Notes: generated from the letters alone by a model not told the origin. DNA of 64,000 bases from Rhodoblastus sp963704565 (GCA_963704565.1 OY969917.1:3720001-3784000); one strand, 5' to 3'. Counted from the first letter of the stretch, positions 17,763-27,064 are shown. Numbers and translations are program-made.

Positions 17763-20333
17763 TCAGAACTTCAACGCCGCGCTGACGGCGATGAACTGCG
17801 CATTATAGTTCGGGTTGTCGCCGCCCATGTAAAGGGCGTACAGGTTCTGGCCGCTGGTGGAGGAGGTGAGCGAGCTGTACATATAGACTGTGCTGCTGTT
17901 CGCCTGCCAGTTGGAGACGTTGTTCATTTCATAGGCGTAGTGCAGTTTCAGCACGCCGTCCTTGAAACCGAACTGGCTCACCCAGGACTGGTCGAGCTTG
18001 TAGGAGAGGACCGCGTCGATCCGATCGAATTTGGTGTATTCGCTCGGGTAGGCCGGGTTGTAAAGGTTGGCGGTGGCCGATGGCGTGCCGCCATACTGGC
18101 CGCAGCTGCTGTTCCAGCTGGGCGCAAGCGCGGCGTTGAGGCAGTGGGTGGGCCAGCTGTCGTTGGCGAACATCATGCTGGCGCTGAGCTTCAACGCCAG
18201 CTTATCGGGGATGAACTGGTAGTTTAAGCCCGCGGTGATCGTCTGGACGATTTCATCCATATTCCCGGTGTAAGTGTTCGACGCGCTGGTGCCGCTGGCC
18301 ATGCCCATCGTGTCGTGTTCGTTCATATAAGATGCAACCGCGGTCAGGTTGGAATTGAAGGCGTAGTCCGCTTCGACGCCGATGGTGACATCGTGGTCGA
18401 AGGTGAGCCCGCCCTGCACAAAAGCGCCCGGCTTCAAGGCGACCAGGCCGGCGTTATACGGATAGGTATCCCAACGGACGCTGCCGGTCGGCGTGATCGT
18501 CAGATTGTCCATCGGCTTGAAATCCGCGTAAAAATTGCCGAGGATGCGATCACGGTTGGAGACGTTGAAATCGGCCAGGTTGGCGTTCTCTAGATTGCTG
18601 CTGGTTGGAGTGAGGTTGTTTATAAGCGCGGTGCCGACATTTTCATACCAATTATAGTCGCCGTAACGGCGCCATGCGATCGAACCATCCGCGCGGAACG
18701 ACAGCCAGTCGGTCGCTTCCATGTGACCGAACAGTTTTTCCGTCCATTCGTTGGTGTAATTGACCGCGTAATCCTTGTAGTCGTAGCGTTCCCAACTGGA
18801 GCTGGCGCCAAGAGCGCTCGAGGTGTTCGGGGTCCAGTTGATCTGCTCCGAAGCGTCCTGCTTGGTGTAGGACGAGAACAGCGGGTTCCAGTTATAGCCG
18901 GGGGCGCCCACGGCGTAATTCGTCCCGCCGAGAGTGATCGGGGTCACCGACCCCACCGGCGCACCCTGGATGCCAGCGTCATTGAGGATCCACGGATTCA
19001 TCAAAATAGCCGGGGTACTGTTCTGGTCGTCATAGTAGCGATAGGTGAGCTTGTTCTGCCACTGGGAATCGAGCCGAGTCGTGATGACGTTGTTCACGAG
19101 AGTGGTGTCGATCGCCCCATTGAGACTGTTGCGCGGCAGACCGCCATAAGTCGTATTATAATAAGACTCGAGCGCCGGATTGATCGTCATCGGCAGGAAA
19201 GTCGCGTTCTGCCGCATGTCGGTGAACTGGAACGTTCCCATGTAACGGTTGCTCTTGAAGCCGGGCAGATCGACGCCGACCTGGCCGGTGATCGAGTTGG
19301 AGCCGTTATCCGGGTAAGTCAACTCGGAGCCCCAGCCGTAACAGGCCGTGGTCGTCGAAGTGGAAGGACAACGGGCCTGACTTGATCCCGGATCGGGGCT
19401 GCCGGGGCCGCCGAACGGGTTTTCGGCGGTAAATTGCGAGTAGGCGTCGGTGTAGATGGACATGTCGTATTTGAGCATGCCGTTCCACTTCATGCCCCAA
19501 GGCGAAATTCCGTAATATTCCGCAAAGATCGACGCGTTTTGGGTCGTATCGTTGATCGGCATCGGGATCTGCGCCAGCGGCGACGAGGTGCCGGTGGAGA
19601 AGAGGAAGCCCTGTTCCTGGGTGCCGTAGCGATGATCGTACGAATAATCGGCGCCGACCGTCCAGTTATCGTCCGGCGTCCATTTATAGCCGACGTCCTG
19701 CCGGTCGTGCTGGATGCCGAGCGTGGTCAGGTGCTCGTAGGGCGCCAGCGTATTAATGATCTGCGCCGTATGCGCCTGCCCCGCCGCCGTTGCCCCCGCC
19801 GGATAGGCCACGCCGCCATTGTTCAGATAAGTGACCAGCCCGTTCGGCACGGTCATGAAGTTCGAGCCGACGCCCTGGAAGACCGTCATGGCGGAATTGC
19901 TGCGCAGGTTGGGGGTCGAAACCCAGTCGTAGGTGAAATAGTCCTGGCCAGGCTGAGCGACGTCGAGTTCATAGGCCTGGGCGTTGGTGGCGACGTTCGA
20001 GCCCATGCCGCTGATCAGCGTCGTCCCGTCCAACGCGGCGGCGTTGAAGTTGAAATTCGACAGGAAGAGGGGTTCCTCACGGTCGCCATACTGATTGAAC
20101 TTGGCCGAATTATTGCTGACCGAGTTGTTGGGCCTGTCGAGGAAGGCCTGGCCGCCGAATTCGACGGCGCCGCCAAGCACGGTGAACGTGGCGGGATTCC
20201 CGATCACGCCGATCGGCGCGGGAGCGCTGGGCGCCGCCGTCGCGGCGGCCTCCTGCGCCCGAGCCCCGCAGCTCAACGTCAACAATAAAGCTAAAGCAGT
20301 TCCATTCAGGAACGACGTGCGTAAAGCGCTCAT
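17763..20333 (-). CDS. pioB: Outer-membrane porin of the PioB/MtrB family
   Basis: 856 residues from ATG 20333 (MSALRTSFLNGTALALLL, a signal peptide ending at ARAQ); the frame is open to 20606 but that overlaps pioA. The rest is rich in Tyr, Trp, Asn, Ser and Thr with alternating hydrophobic residues, as in large beta-barrels, and ends QFIAVSAALKF with C-terminal Phe, the outer-membrane barrel signal. MtrB/PioB barrels hold a decaheme cytochrome and form a conduit through the outer membrane. The length fits PioB. Only four cysteines occur after the signal peptide and no CxxC. It follows pioA by 131 bp on the same strand, with a hairpin in the gap. Confidence 0.9.
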   Translation of the reverse strand: MSALRTSFLNGTALALLLTLSCGARAQEAAATAAPSAPAPIGVIGNPATFTVLGGAVEFGGQAFLDRPNNSVSNNSAKFNQYGDREEPLFLSNFNFNAAALDGTTLISGMGSNVATNAQAYELDVAQPGQDYFTYDWVSTPNLRSNSAMTVFQGVGSNFMTVPNGLVTYLNNGGVAYPAGATAAGQAHTAQIINTLAPYEHLTTLGIQHDRQDVGYKWTPDDNWTVGADYSYDHRYGTQEQGFLFSTGTSSPLAQIPMPINDTTQNASIFAEYYGISPWGMKWNGMLKYDMSIYTDAYSQFTAENPFGGPGSPDPGSSQARCPSTSTTTACYGWGSELTYPDNGSNSITGQVGVDLPGFKSNRYMGTFQFTDMRQNATFLPMTINPALESYYNTTYGGLPRNSLNGAIDTTLVNNVITTRLDSQWQNKLTYRYYDDQNSTPAILMNPWILNDAGIQGAPVGSVTPITLGGTNYAVGAPGYNWNPLFSSYTKQDASEQINWTPNTSSALGASSSWERYDYKDYAVNYTNEWTEKLFGHMEATDWLSFRADGSIAWRRYGDYNWYENVGTALINNLTPTSSNLENANLADFNVSNRDRILGNFYADFKPMDNLTITPTGSVRWDTYPYNAGLVALKPGAFVQGGLTFDHDVTIGVEADYAFNSNLTAVASYMNEHDTMGMASGTSASNTYTGNMDEIVQTITAGLNYQFIPDKLALKLSASMMFANDSWPTHCLNAALAPSWNSSCGQYGGTPSATANLYNPAYPSEYTKFDRIDAVLSYKLDQSWVSQFGFKDGVLKLHYAYEMNNVSNWQANSSTVYMYSSLTSSTSGQNLYALYMGGDNPNYNAQFIAVSAALKF

Positions 20334-20428
20334 TTGCCCCCACCCCCGCGAGGATGCCGCGCCATCCGGCCAGCGACACGACACTCGCAATCCAAGAGTT
20401 GAAATCCGTGTGAATTGGTTTGGTCTCG

Positions 20429-20454
20429 GCCGGGCTGCCGCGGGGCAGCCCGGC
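20429..20454. other. Intra-cluster hairpin (pioA | pioB)
   Basis: Perfect 11-bp stem, GCCGGGCTGCC (20429-20439) against GGCAGCCCGGC (20444-20454), shortly after the pioA stop. No U-tract on the minus strand, so partial attenuation or 3'-end protection is more likely than full termination. Confidence 0.6.
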
Positions 20455-20464
20455 GCTTGTTGTC

Positions 20465-21652
20465 TTACCGCTGGAAGAGCATGCCGGCGGGCGAGTTCGA
20501 GCCATGCACCTTGGTGTGGCAGTTCTGGCAGGACCGGTCGAAGGACTGGATGATCCGCGGATTGCCGGGCATGCCATGGCCGACGCCCTGGTGGCACAGC
20601 GAGCACAGACGCGGACGCTGAACCTTGAGCATGTACTCGTTGATGGTGCCGTGCGGCTCGTGGCAGTTGAGGCAGCTGTCGCGCACCGGTTCATGTTCCC
20701 ACAGGAACGGGCCGCGCTTGTCGGCATGGCACTGATAGCAAACCTCATTGACCGAGGCGCCGCGCAGCAGCTTGTCCGTGGCGCTGCCGTGCGGGTTATG
20801 ACAAGACGAGCAAGTCATCGAGCCATTGATCAGCGGCATGTGCGCAGAGCGGATGAACTGGGCGCGACGGTCCTTGTGGCACTGGAAGCAGACTTCGGCT
20901 TCCGTGCTCTTTACGAGCTGATGCTTGACCGACACCTTTTCCATGAGCTGATGGCAGCTGGTGCAGGCAAGACCCTGCGTTTCATGCGTGCTGCCCGCCC
21001 AATAGGTCCGATCGCCGCGTTCGTGACAGGTCAGACAGATGGCGTTCCGCTCGGTGACCGGACGCGGCGAGTCCTTGCGGAAGGAGATGATGTCGCCAGG
21101 CGCGCCATTATCCGATTCCTTGGAAATCGCATGCCGGGAGCCCGGGCCGTGGCAGGCTTCGCAGCCCTGCCGCTCCATGGGCGTGCGGGGCTTCTTCAGG
21201 AAGATTTCGCCGTGCAGCGTCACGGCGAAGTTCCCGAACTGGTCGCGGTGACATTTCGCGCAAGCCCGCGAACCGATGTAAAGGGCCTCGCCGCCACCCT
21301 TGGAGGCGGAGAGGTCTTTCCCTTCCTTTTTCGCCGTATTGAGGGCCACGACGATCGGCTTGTCGCCAGACCGGCCCTCGACATAATTCTGGACCAGCGA
21401 AAAGTCGGCGTCCGGGGCCGAGGCCTGAGCCCGGCTGGGAATCGCCAGGGCGCCGGAGGCGTCGGCGACCTGAACCCCGACTTCATGGGTCGCGGCGGCC
21501 GCGAAGGGCGCGAAGTTCGAGAGGCCGGGAACGGCCTCGACGCTGGATTGGACGCCCGCCTGCTGCGGCGCGGACGCGGCGACAGCCGGCTGAGCAAAGG
21601 CGAAAGCCCCCGCGACGACAATCAGGTGTGATATGCGTTTAAACAAGGACAT
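20465..21652 (-). CDS. pioA: Periplasmic decaheme c-type cytochrome (PioA/MtrA family)
   Basis: 395 residues from ATG 21652, with GGAAGGAAGGACG upstream. The signal peptide is at 1-26. Residues ~27-130 are a heme-free, Ala-rich extension. Then come exactly ten CxxCH sites at 131, 164, 206, 230, 255, 281, 305, 327, 350 and 375 (CAKCH, CEACH, CLTCH, CTSCH, CFQCH, CSSCH, CYQCH, CLNCH, CSLCH, CQNCH), the DmsE/MtrA spacing. MtrA-type proteins have about 330 residues; R. palustris PioA is longer through an N-terminal extension, and this one is in between. It would sit in the PioB barrel and take electrons from Fe(II) or a cathode outside the cell. First gene of the pio cluster, under the 21962-21975 box. 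Confidence 0.93.
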   Translation of the reverse strand: MSLFKRISHLIVVAGAFAFAQPAVAASAPQQAGVQSSVEAVPGLSNFAPFAAAATHEVGVQVADASGALAIPSRAQASAPDADFSLVQNYVEGRSGDKPIVVALNTAKKEGKDLSASKGGGEALYIGSRACAKCHRDQFGNFAVTLHGEIFLKKPRTPMERQGCEACHGPGSRHAISKESDNGAPGDIISFRKDSPRPVTERNAICLTCHERGDRTYWAGSTHETQGLACTSCHQLMEKVSVKHQLVKSTEAEVCFQCHKDRRAQFIRSAHMPLINGSMTCSSCHNPHGSATDKLLRGASVNEVCYQCHADKRGPFLWEHEPVRDSCLNCHEPHGTINEYMLKVQRPRLCSLCHQGVGHGMPGNPRIIQSFDRSCQNCHTKVHGSNSPAGMLFQR

Positions 21653-22415
21653 GCTCGTCCTTCCTTCCCAATTAGAGGGGCTTTTGCCGCCCGCCTGCGG
21701 TGATGCCGAAGCAAGTCCTTGATCGAGTGCGCTTTTATATTTCCAGCCCATCCCTTGCCCCCCGATCGCAGACCGCTAAAAATTCTTCCCCATGCGATGA
21801 TCGATGTCACCTTATGGGCAGTCTCGACGCAGGATTACGGATCGGTAATGATACGGTCAATGGAGCCCGAGGCGGTTTCGCCCGATTTTCGCCACGGAAA
21901 TATCAATTCCCGGACGACTGTAACCGTTTTGCAACAAATCGCCGGAATCCGCGGCGGTTACTTGATTTGGATCAACAGCGATCGGGCCGAAAGGTACATT
22001 TTCAATAATACTTTGCTTGCCCAAAACAGGGCGTTCGATGCATCGTTGGCGGTATGGGACAGCAAAGGAAAGGCATCGCCAACCACGGCCCATCGCGACG
22101 CCCGTTTCGCCTAGGGCGCGAAATTTCTTCCTCTTCAAGCGTCTGGCAGGCGCGCCAGCGGCGCGCGCCTTGGCTGACGGGCGCGATTTGGATCGCGCTC
22201 TCGGGCGCGACGCCAGGGCGACATTATCCAAGGCGACATTTCCCTTGACGAATCGAAATCGTCGTTGCCGCCGCGGCGGATGGTTGCTCCCGTCAAATGC
22301 TTCCTATATGAGCCTTCTCGTTGGCGGCTTTTGAATTCACAGGACGCCCCGAAAGGGCCGGGTGGCCCCCGGACAGGCCGCTACGGGGCCGTCCGGCCAA
22401 GGAAAGTTTGCTGCA
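21653..22415. other. Long divergent intergenic region between pioA and ccmI
   Basis: About 760 bp with no convincing gene; open frames here lack codon periodicity or homology I can recognise. It contains the pioA leader, the FNR/FixK-type box at 21962-21975 and presumably the ccmI promoter. Confidence 0.6.
21962..21975. promoter_or_regulatory. Perfect FNR/FixK box upstream of pioA
   Basis: TTGATTTGGATCAA matches TTGAT-N4-ATCAA exactly, about 310 bp before the pioA start and 440 bp before ccmI. In R. palustris TIE-1 the pio operon is, as I recall, under FixK control, which fits. Confidence 0.75.
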
Positions 22416-24506
22416 ATGTTCTGGATCGCCCTGGCCGTAATGACGGTGGCCGCTGGCCTGATCACGCTTTGGCCCTTGGCCTTCGCCGCCAGGGTCCGAG
22501 GCGATTCGGACAGTGAAATCGCCTTTTACACGGCGCAGCTCGCCGAGATCGATCGTGACGTCGAAAGGGGACAATTGCCTTCCGACGAGGCGAGCGCCGC
22601 GCGCGCCGAAGCTGGACGCCGCCTGCTTGCCGCCAAGGCGGCCGCGGCGACATCAACTCTCGAAGGGAATAATGGCATGCGTCGTCGCCTCGCCGCCTTG
22701 GGCGGTTTTCTCCTCATCGCCGGGGTCGGGGCCGCGGCTTACGCCAAGTCGGGGCGCCCCGACATGCCGGACGCCCCGTTGGCCTCACGCGAGCAGCAGA
22801 CGGCGCCCCAAGACCCGATCGCGGTTGCGGTCGCGCATATCGAGGCCGACGTGGCCGCTTCGCCAGACAACGTGAAGGCATGGTCGACGCTGGCCCCGGC
22901 CTATCTGCATCTCGGCCGCTACGCCAATTCCGTCAGGGCTTACCGCAAGCTGCTGCAATTGACCGGCGAGGATTCGAGCCTGCGCGCCAGCCTTGGCGAG
23001 GCCGAAACCGCGGAGGCTGGCGGAAAGGTGACCGCGCAGGCCAAAGGCGATTTCGAAAAGGCGTTCGCTGGCGACCCGAAGCTCGGTCTGGCTGAATATT
23101 ACCTGGGCCTCGCGGCGGAGCAGGCCGGGGACGACAAGAAGGCGATCGCAACCTATGAGGCGGTTCTTGGAAAAGTTCAGGACCATCCGCAATGGGTCGC
23201 GATCATCAATGAGAAACTCGCGACACTAAAGCATGAGACGCCTGCCGCGCCCACCAAGGAAGCGGACGCCGGCGGGGCCGCCAATTCCGGCGGAAACCCG
23301 CCGGACATGATCCAGGGCATGGTTTCCCGCCTCGCGTCGCGCATCGACAAGAATGGCGGCACGGCGGACGAGTGGTTGCGCCTGATCCGCTCCTACGCGG
23401 TGCTTGGACAGCCGGACAAGGCCAAGGTCGCGCTGGCTTCGGCGCGCAAGGCGCATGGCGCCGACGCCAAGGCCGCCGCCGATTTCGATGCGATCGAGAA
23501 GGAGCTCCATCTCGACGGATCCGCCCCCGCCTCGGTCGCCGAAGCGCCCGCGAAACCGGCCGAACCGGCGACGCCGGCGGGAGCCGCGGCGGCTTCAGCC
23601 GCGCCCGCCGACGCGGCGAAAAACCCGCCGGACATGATCCAGGGCATGGTTTCCCGCCTCGCGTCGCGCATCGACAAGAATGGCGGCGCGGCGGACGAGT
23701 GGCTGCGCCTGATCCGCTCCTATGCGGTGCTTGGACAGCCGGACAAGGCCAAGGTCGCGCTGGCTTCGGCGCGCAAGGCGCATGGCGCCGACGCCAAGGC
23801 CGCCGCCGATTTCGACGCGATCGAAAAGGAATTCCATCTCGACGGATCCGCCCCTGTCTCGGCCGCCGAAGCGCCCGCGAAACCGGCCGAACCGGCGACG
23901 CCGGCTGGAGCCGCGGCGGGTTCAGCCGCGCCCGCCGACGCGGCGAAAAACCCGCCGGATCTGATTCAGGGCATGGTTTCGCGCCTCGCGACACGGATTG
24001 AACAGAAGGGCGGCAACGCCGAGGAATGGTTGGAGTTGATCCGCTCCTATGCCGTGCTGCAGGAATGGGACAAGGCGAAGGCCGCTCTGGCTTCCGCGCG
24101 CAAGGCGCTCGGCGGCGACGCCAAGGCCGTCGCCAGTCTCGACGCGATCACGAAGGAATTCCGCCTCGACACGTCCGCGCCCGCCGCGGCCAGCGAAGCG
24201 TCGGCCCCGCCGGCCGAACCGGTCACGGCCGCGCCCCCGGCCGCGGAAGCGGGCGGTCCGCCCAACGCCAGCCTGGTCGGACCTGACCAGATCCAGGGCA
24301 TGGTCTCCCGCCTCGCGGCGCGCCTCGAGAAGAACGGCGGCACGGCGGACGAGTGGTTGCGATTGATCCGGTCCTATGCGGTGCTCGAACAGCCGGACAA
24401 GGCCAAGGCCGCGTTGGCTTCCGCTCGCAAGGCCGCTGGCGCCGACCCCAAGGCCAACGCCGACCTGGACGCGATCGCGCAGGAATTTCACCTCTCCCCT
24501 CCCTGA
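22416..24506 (+). CDS. ccmI: Cytochrome c biogenesis protein CcmI (CycH) with fourfold C-terminal module
   Basis: 696 residues from ATG 22416 (MFWIALAVMTVAAGLITLWP). Two transmembrane helices (about 1-20 and 94-112) flank a cytoplasmic loop with a leucine-zipper-like DSEIAFYTAQLAEIDRDVERG. A periplasmic TPR domain (YLHLGRYANSVRAYRKLLQL) follows. CcmI presents apocytochrome c to the CcmFH heme ligation complex. The usual single C-terminal module (MIQGMVSRLASRIDKNGG / EWLRLIRSYAVLGQPDKAK) occurs four times at an exact 327-bp period, doubling the normal length of the protein (about 350-400). Next gene ccmF is 99 bp away; ccmE, normally between them in rhizobia, is missing. Confidence 0.9.
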   Translation: MFWIALAVMTVAAGLITLWPLAFAARVRGDSDSEIAFYTAQLAEIDRDVERGQLPSDEASAARAEAGRRLLAAKAAAATSTLEGNNGMRRRLAALGGFLLIAGVGAAAYAKSGRPDMPDAPLASREQQTAPQDPIAVAVAHIEADVAASPDNVKAWSTLAPAYLHLGRYANSVRAYRKLLQLTGEDSSLRASLGEAETAEAGGKVTAQAKGDFEKAFAGDPKLGLAEYYLGLAAEQAGDDKKAIATYEAVLGKVQDHPQWVAIINEKLATLKHETPAAPTKEADAGGAANSGGNPPDMIQGMVSRLASRIDKNGGTADEWLRLIRSYAVLGQPDKAKVALASARKAHGADAKAAADFDAIEKELHLDGSAPASVAEAPAKPAEPATPAGAAAASAAPADAAKNPPDMIQGMVSRLASRIDKNGGAADEWLRLIRSYAVLGQPDKAKVALASARKAHGADAKAAADFDAIEKEFHLDGSAPVSAAEAPAKPAEPATPAGAAAGSAAPADAAKNPPDLIQGMVSRLATRIEQKGGNAEEWLELIRSYAVLQEWDKAKAALASARKALGGDAKAVASLDAITKEFRLDTSAPAAASEASAPPAEPVTAAPPAAEAGGPPNASLVGPDQIQGMVSRLAARLEKNGGTADEWLRLIRSYAVLEQPDKAKAALASARKAAGADPKANADLDAIAQEFHLSPP
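23295..24505 (+). repeat. 327-bp in-frame tandem repeat inside ccmI
   Basis: Units start at 23295, 23622, 23949 and about 24276 (last one shorter), each 109 codons apart. Units 1 and 2 are almost identical, including the Ala/Pro linker; 3 and 4 have diverged. This is recent duplication of a TPR-like module. Confidence 0.9.
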
Positions 24507-24605
24507 AAGCGGGTGTGGCGGTCGGCCTGCGAAACTGTAGCGTCGGCCCTGTGACATGGTCGGGCGAAACTGACGGAACGAAGCGCGAAAAAGAGGAACT
24601 CGGAT

Positions 24606-26600
24606 TTGATCGTTGAAGCGGGACATTACGCAATCGCCTTGGCGCTCGCCGTGGCGATCGTGCAGGCGGTTGTGCCATTCTGGGGCGCCCGGCGAAGCGA
24701 CGCGGCTCTGATGGGCGTCGGCGCCAGCGCCGCCATCGCCCAGTTCGTCTTTGTCAGCCTGGCCTTCGCAGCCTTGGCGACCGCCTATTTGACGTCGGAT
24801 TTTTCCGTCGCCAATGTCGCCCAAAACTCCAACAGCGCCTTGCCGACGATCTACAAATTTTCCGGCATCTGGGGCAATCACGAAGGCTCCATGCTGTTGT
24901 GGGCGCTGATCCTGTCGACCTTTGGCGCGCTCGTCGCCGTACTCGGCCGTTCTTTACCGATCCGCCTGAAGGCGGACGCGCTGGCCGTGCAGGGACTGAT
25001 CGGCGTCGCCTTCCTCGCCTTCATCCTGTTTACCTCCAATCCCTTCCTGCGCCTGGATCAGGCGCCGTTGGAGGGCCAGGATTTGAACCCCATCCTGCAA
25101 GATCCCGGCCTCGCGATCCACCCGCCGCTGCTTTATCTGGGCTATGTCGGCTTCTCTATCGTCTTTTCCTTCGCCGCCGCAGCTTTGATCGAAGGACGCA
25201 TCGACGCCGCCTGGGCCCGCTTTGTCAGGCCTTTTTCCCTGATCGCATGGGGCTTCCTGACTCTGGGTATCGCCATGGGGTCATATTGGGCCTATTACAC
25301 CCTCGGCTGGGGCGGCTTCTGGTTTTGGGATCCCGTCGAAAACGCCTCTTTGATGCCCTGGCTCGCCGGCACCGCCTTCGTGCATTCGGTTGCCGTGATG
25401 GAAAAGCGCAATGCGCTGAAGGTCTGGTCGATTTTCCTCGCCATCCTGGCCTTTTCCTTTTCGCTGCTCGGCACCTTCCTTGTTCGTTCGGGCGTGCTCA
25501 GTTCGGTGCATTCCTTCGCCAGCGATCCGCGCCGCGGCCTTGCGATTTTGGCCATCCTGGCCTTCTTCATCTCCGGGTCGTTGGCCCTGTTCGCCTGGCG
25601 GGCGCCGATCCTCAAGCAGGGCGGCCTGTTTGCGCCGATCTCGCGCGAGGGCGCGCTGGTCATCAATAATCTGTTGCTGACCGTGGCCTGCGTGACCGTG
25701 TTCGTCGGGACGCTCTACCCGCTCGCCGTCGAAGAGATCACCGGCAACAAGATTACGGTCGGGGCTCCCTTCTTCAACATGACCTGCGGCGTGGCGATGC
25801 TAGGTCTGCTGTTCCTCATGCCCTTCGGCTTTTCGCTCGCCTGGAAGCGCGGCGATTTGCTTGGCGTGACGCAAAGGCTGGCGTTCGCCCTAGCCGCCGG
25901 ATTTTTGGTTCTCATTGCTAAGCTGGTCATTTTCCGCGAGGGGCCGGTCATGGCCTCCATCGCAGCAGCCATAGCCATCTTCGCCATAGTCGGCATCTTC
26001 AGCGAAATATTCGCCCGCGTCACCCGCAGTGGAACCAGCGCCGCGAAAGTCATCGCCAGGGCTTTTAGCCAGCCGCTGTCTTTCTGGGGGGGCGCCTGCG
26101 CTCATTTGGGCGCCGGAATCGCGCTCCTGGGCTTAGCCGCGACCGGTTTCGGCGCCGGGGCGATCGTTTCGCTTCGGGTCGGCGAGCCCGTCCAGGTCGG
26201 CTCTTACATCGCCGTGCTGGACTCGGTCGAATCGCACGGCGGTCCGAACTTCAATGAAACCGCGGCCAAGATAACGGTCACGTCGGGCGGCGCTCCGGTC
26301 GCCGTGCTCGAACCGGCGCGCCGCCAATTTTCCTCGCGCCAGATGTCGACGACCCAGGCCGGGATCGTGACCCATAACTTCGGGCAATTCTACGCGTCCA
26401 TCTCCGATCCCGACGCGAGCGGCGCGGTTCCGGCGCATCTTTTCTGGAAACCGCTCGTGACGCTGATATGGCTCGGCGGTTGCTGCATGGCCTTTGGCGC
26501 CGTCCTGTCACTTGCTGATCGACGCTTGCGTTTTGGCGCTCCGGCCCGCGCGCGCGTCGCCGTCGGCGTTTCGTTCGTCAAGTTACGGGGGCAAGCATGA
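24606..26600 (+). CDS. ccmF: Heme lyase subunit CcmF (CycK)
   Basis: 664 residues, a multi-spanning inner-membrane protein of the heme handling family. The tryptophan-rich WWD segment GWGGFWFWDPVENASLMPWL (about residue 237), the LLYLGYVGFSIVFSFA histidine region (HPPLLYLGY) and FLVRSGVLSSVHSFASDP are classic CcmF. With CcmH and CcmI it attaches heme from CcmE to apocytochrome CxxCH sites. The start is TTG 24606 (L read as M: MIVEAGHYAIALALA) with AGAGGA upstream; no ATG suits. It overlaps ccmH by 4 bp (ATGA). Confidence 0.95.
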   Translation: MIVEAGHYAIALALAVAIVQAVVPFWGARRSDAALMGVGASAAIAQFVFVSLAFAALATAYLTSDFSVANVAQNSNSALPTIYKFSGIWGNHEGSMLLWALILSTFGALVAVLGRSLPIRLKADALAVQGLIGVAFLAFILFTSNPFLRLDQAPLEGQDLNPILQDPGLAIHPPLLYLGYVGFSIVFSFAAAALIEGRIDAAWARFVRPFSLIAWGFLTLGIAMGSYWAYYTLGWGGFWFWDPVENASLMPWLAGTAFVHSVAVMEKRNALKVWSIFLAILAFSFSLLGTFLVRSGVLSSVHSFASDPRRGLAILAILAFFISGSLALFAWRAPILKQGGLFAPISREGALVINNLLLTVACVTVFVGTLYPLAVEEITGNKITVGAPFFNMTCGVAMLGLLFLMPFGFSLAWKRGDLLGVTQRLAFALAAGFLVLIAKLVIFREGPVMASIAAAIAIFAIVGIFSEIFARVTRSGTSAAKVIARAFSQPLSFWGGACAHLGAGIALLGLAATGFGAGAIVSLRVGEPVQVGSYIAVLDSVESHGGPNFNETAAKITVTSGGAPVAVLEPARRQFSSRQMSTTQAGIVTHNFGQFYASISDPDASGAVPAHLFWKPLVTLIWLGGCCMAFGAVLSLADRRLRFGAPARARVAVGVSFVKLRGQA

Positions 26601-27064
26601 AATATTTGCTGAAACTGGCCTTCGTGTTCGGCCTGCTGCTGAGCTCCGCTCCGGCGTGGTCCGTCGAACCCAGCGAAATGCTGAGCAATCCTGTCCTGGA
26701 GGCGCGCGCCCGCGCATTGTCGGAGCAACTGCGCTGCCTCGTCTGCCAGAATGAATCCATCGACGAGTCCCATGCGGACCTCGCGAGGGATATCCGGGTG
26801 CTCATTCGCGAAAAAATCGCCAAAGGCGAAAGCAATGATCAGATCCGCGACTTTCTGGTGGCGCGTTATGGCGATTTCATCCTCTTGAAACCGCCGTTCA
26901 AGGCCGAAACGCTCTTGCTTTGGCTAACGGCTCCGCTCACGCTGACGTTGGGCGGGATCGTGATCTTCCGAGCCTCGCGGCGGCCGATCCCCGCAACGGC
27001 GGCCCTTTCCGAGGATGAGGAGCGCCAGCTCGCCGCAAACGACGAAAACGACGCTAAAAAGTGA
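26597..27064 (+). CDS. ccmH: Cytochrome c maturation protein CcmH (CycL)
   Basis: 155 residues. Signal peptide MKYLLKLAFVFGLLLSSAPAW, then a periplasmic helical domain with the redox pair LRCLVCQNESI (C-x-x-C), DLARDIRVLIREKIAKGESN and DFLVARYGDFILLKPP, then one transmembrane helix (LLLWLTAPLTLTLGGIVIF) and a short acidic cytoplasmic tail. It reduces the CxxCH cysteines of apocytochrome c before heme ligation. Start overlaps the ccmF stop (ATGA). It is the last intact gene before the ccmB stub. Confidence 0.95.
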   Translation: MKYLLKLAFVFGLLLSSAPAWSVEPSEMLSNPVLEARARALSEQLRCLVCQNESIDESHADLARDIRVLIREKIAKGESNDQIRDFLVARYGDFILLKPPFKAETLLLWLTAPLTLTLGGIVIFRASRRPIPATAALSEDEERQLAANDENDAKK

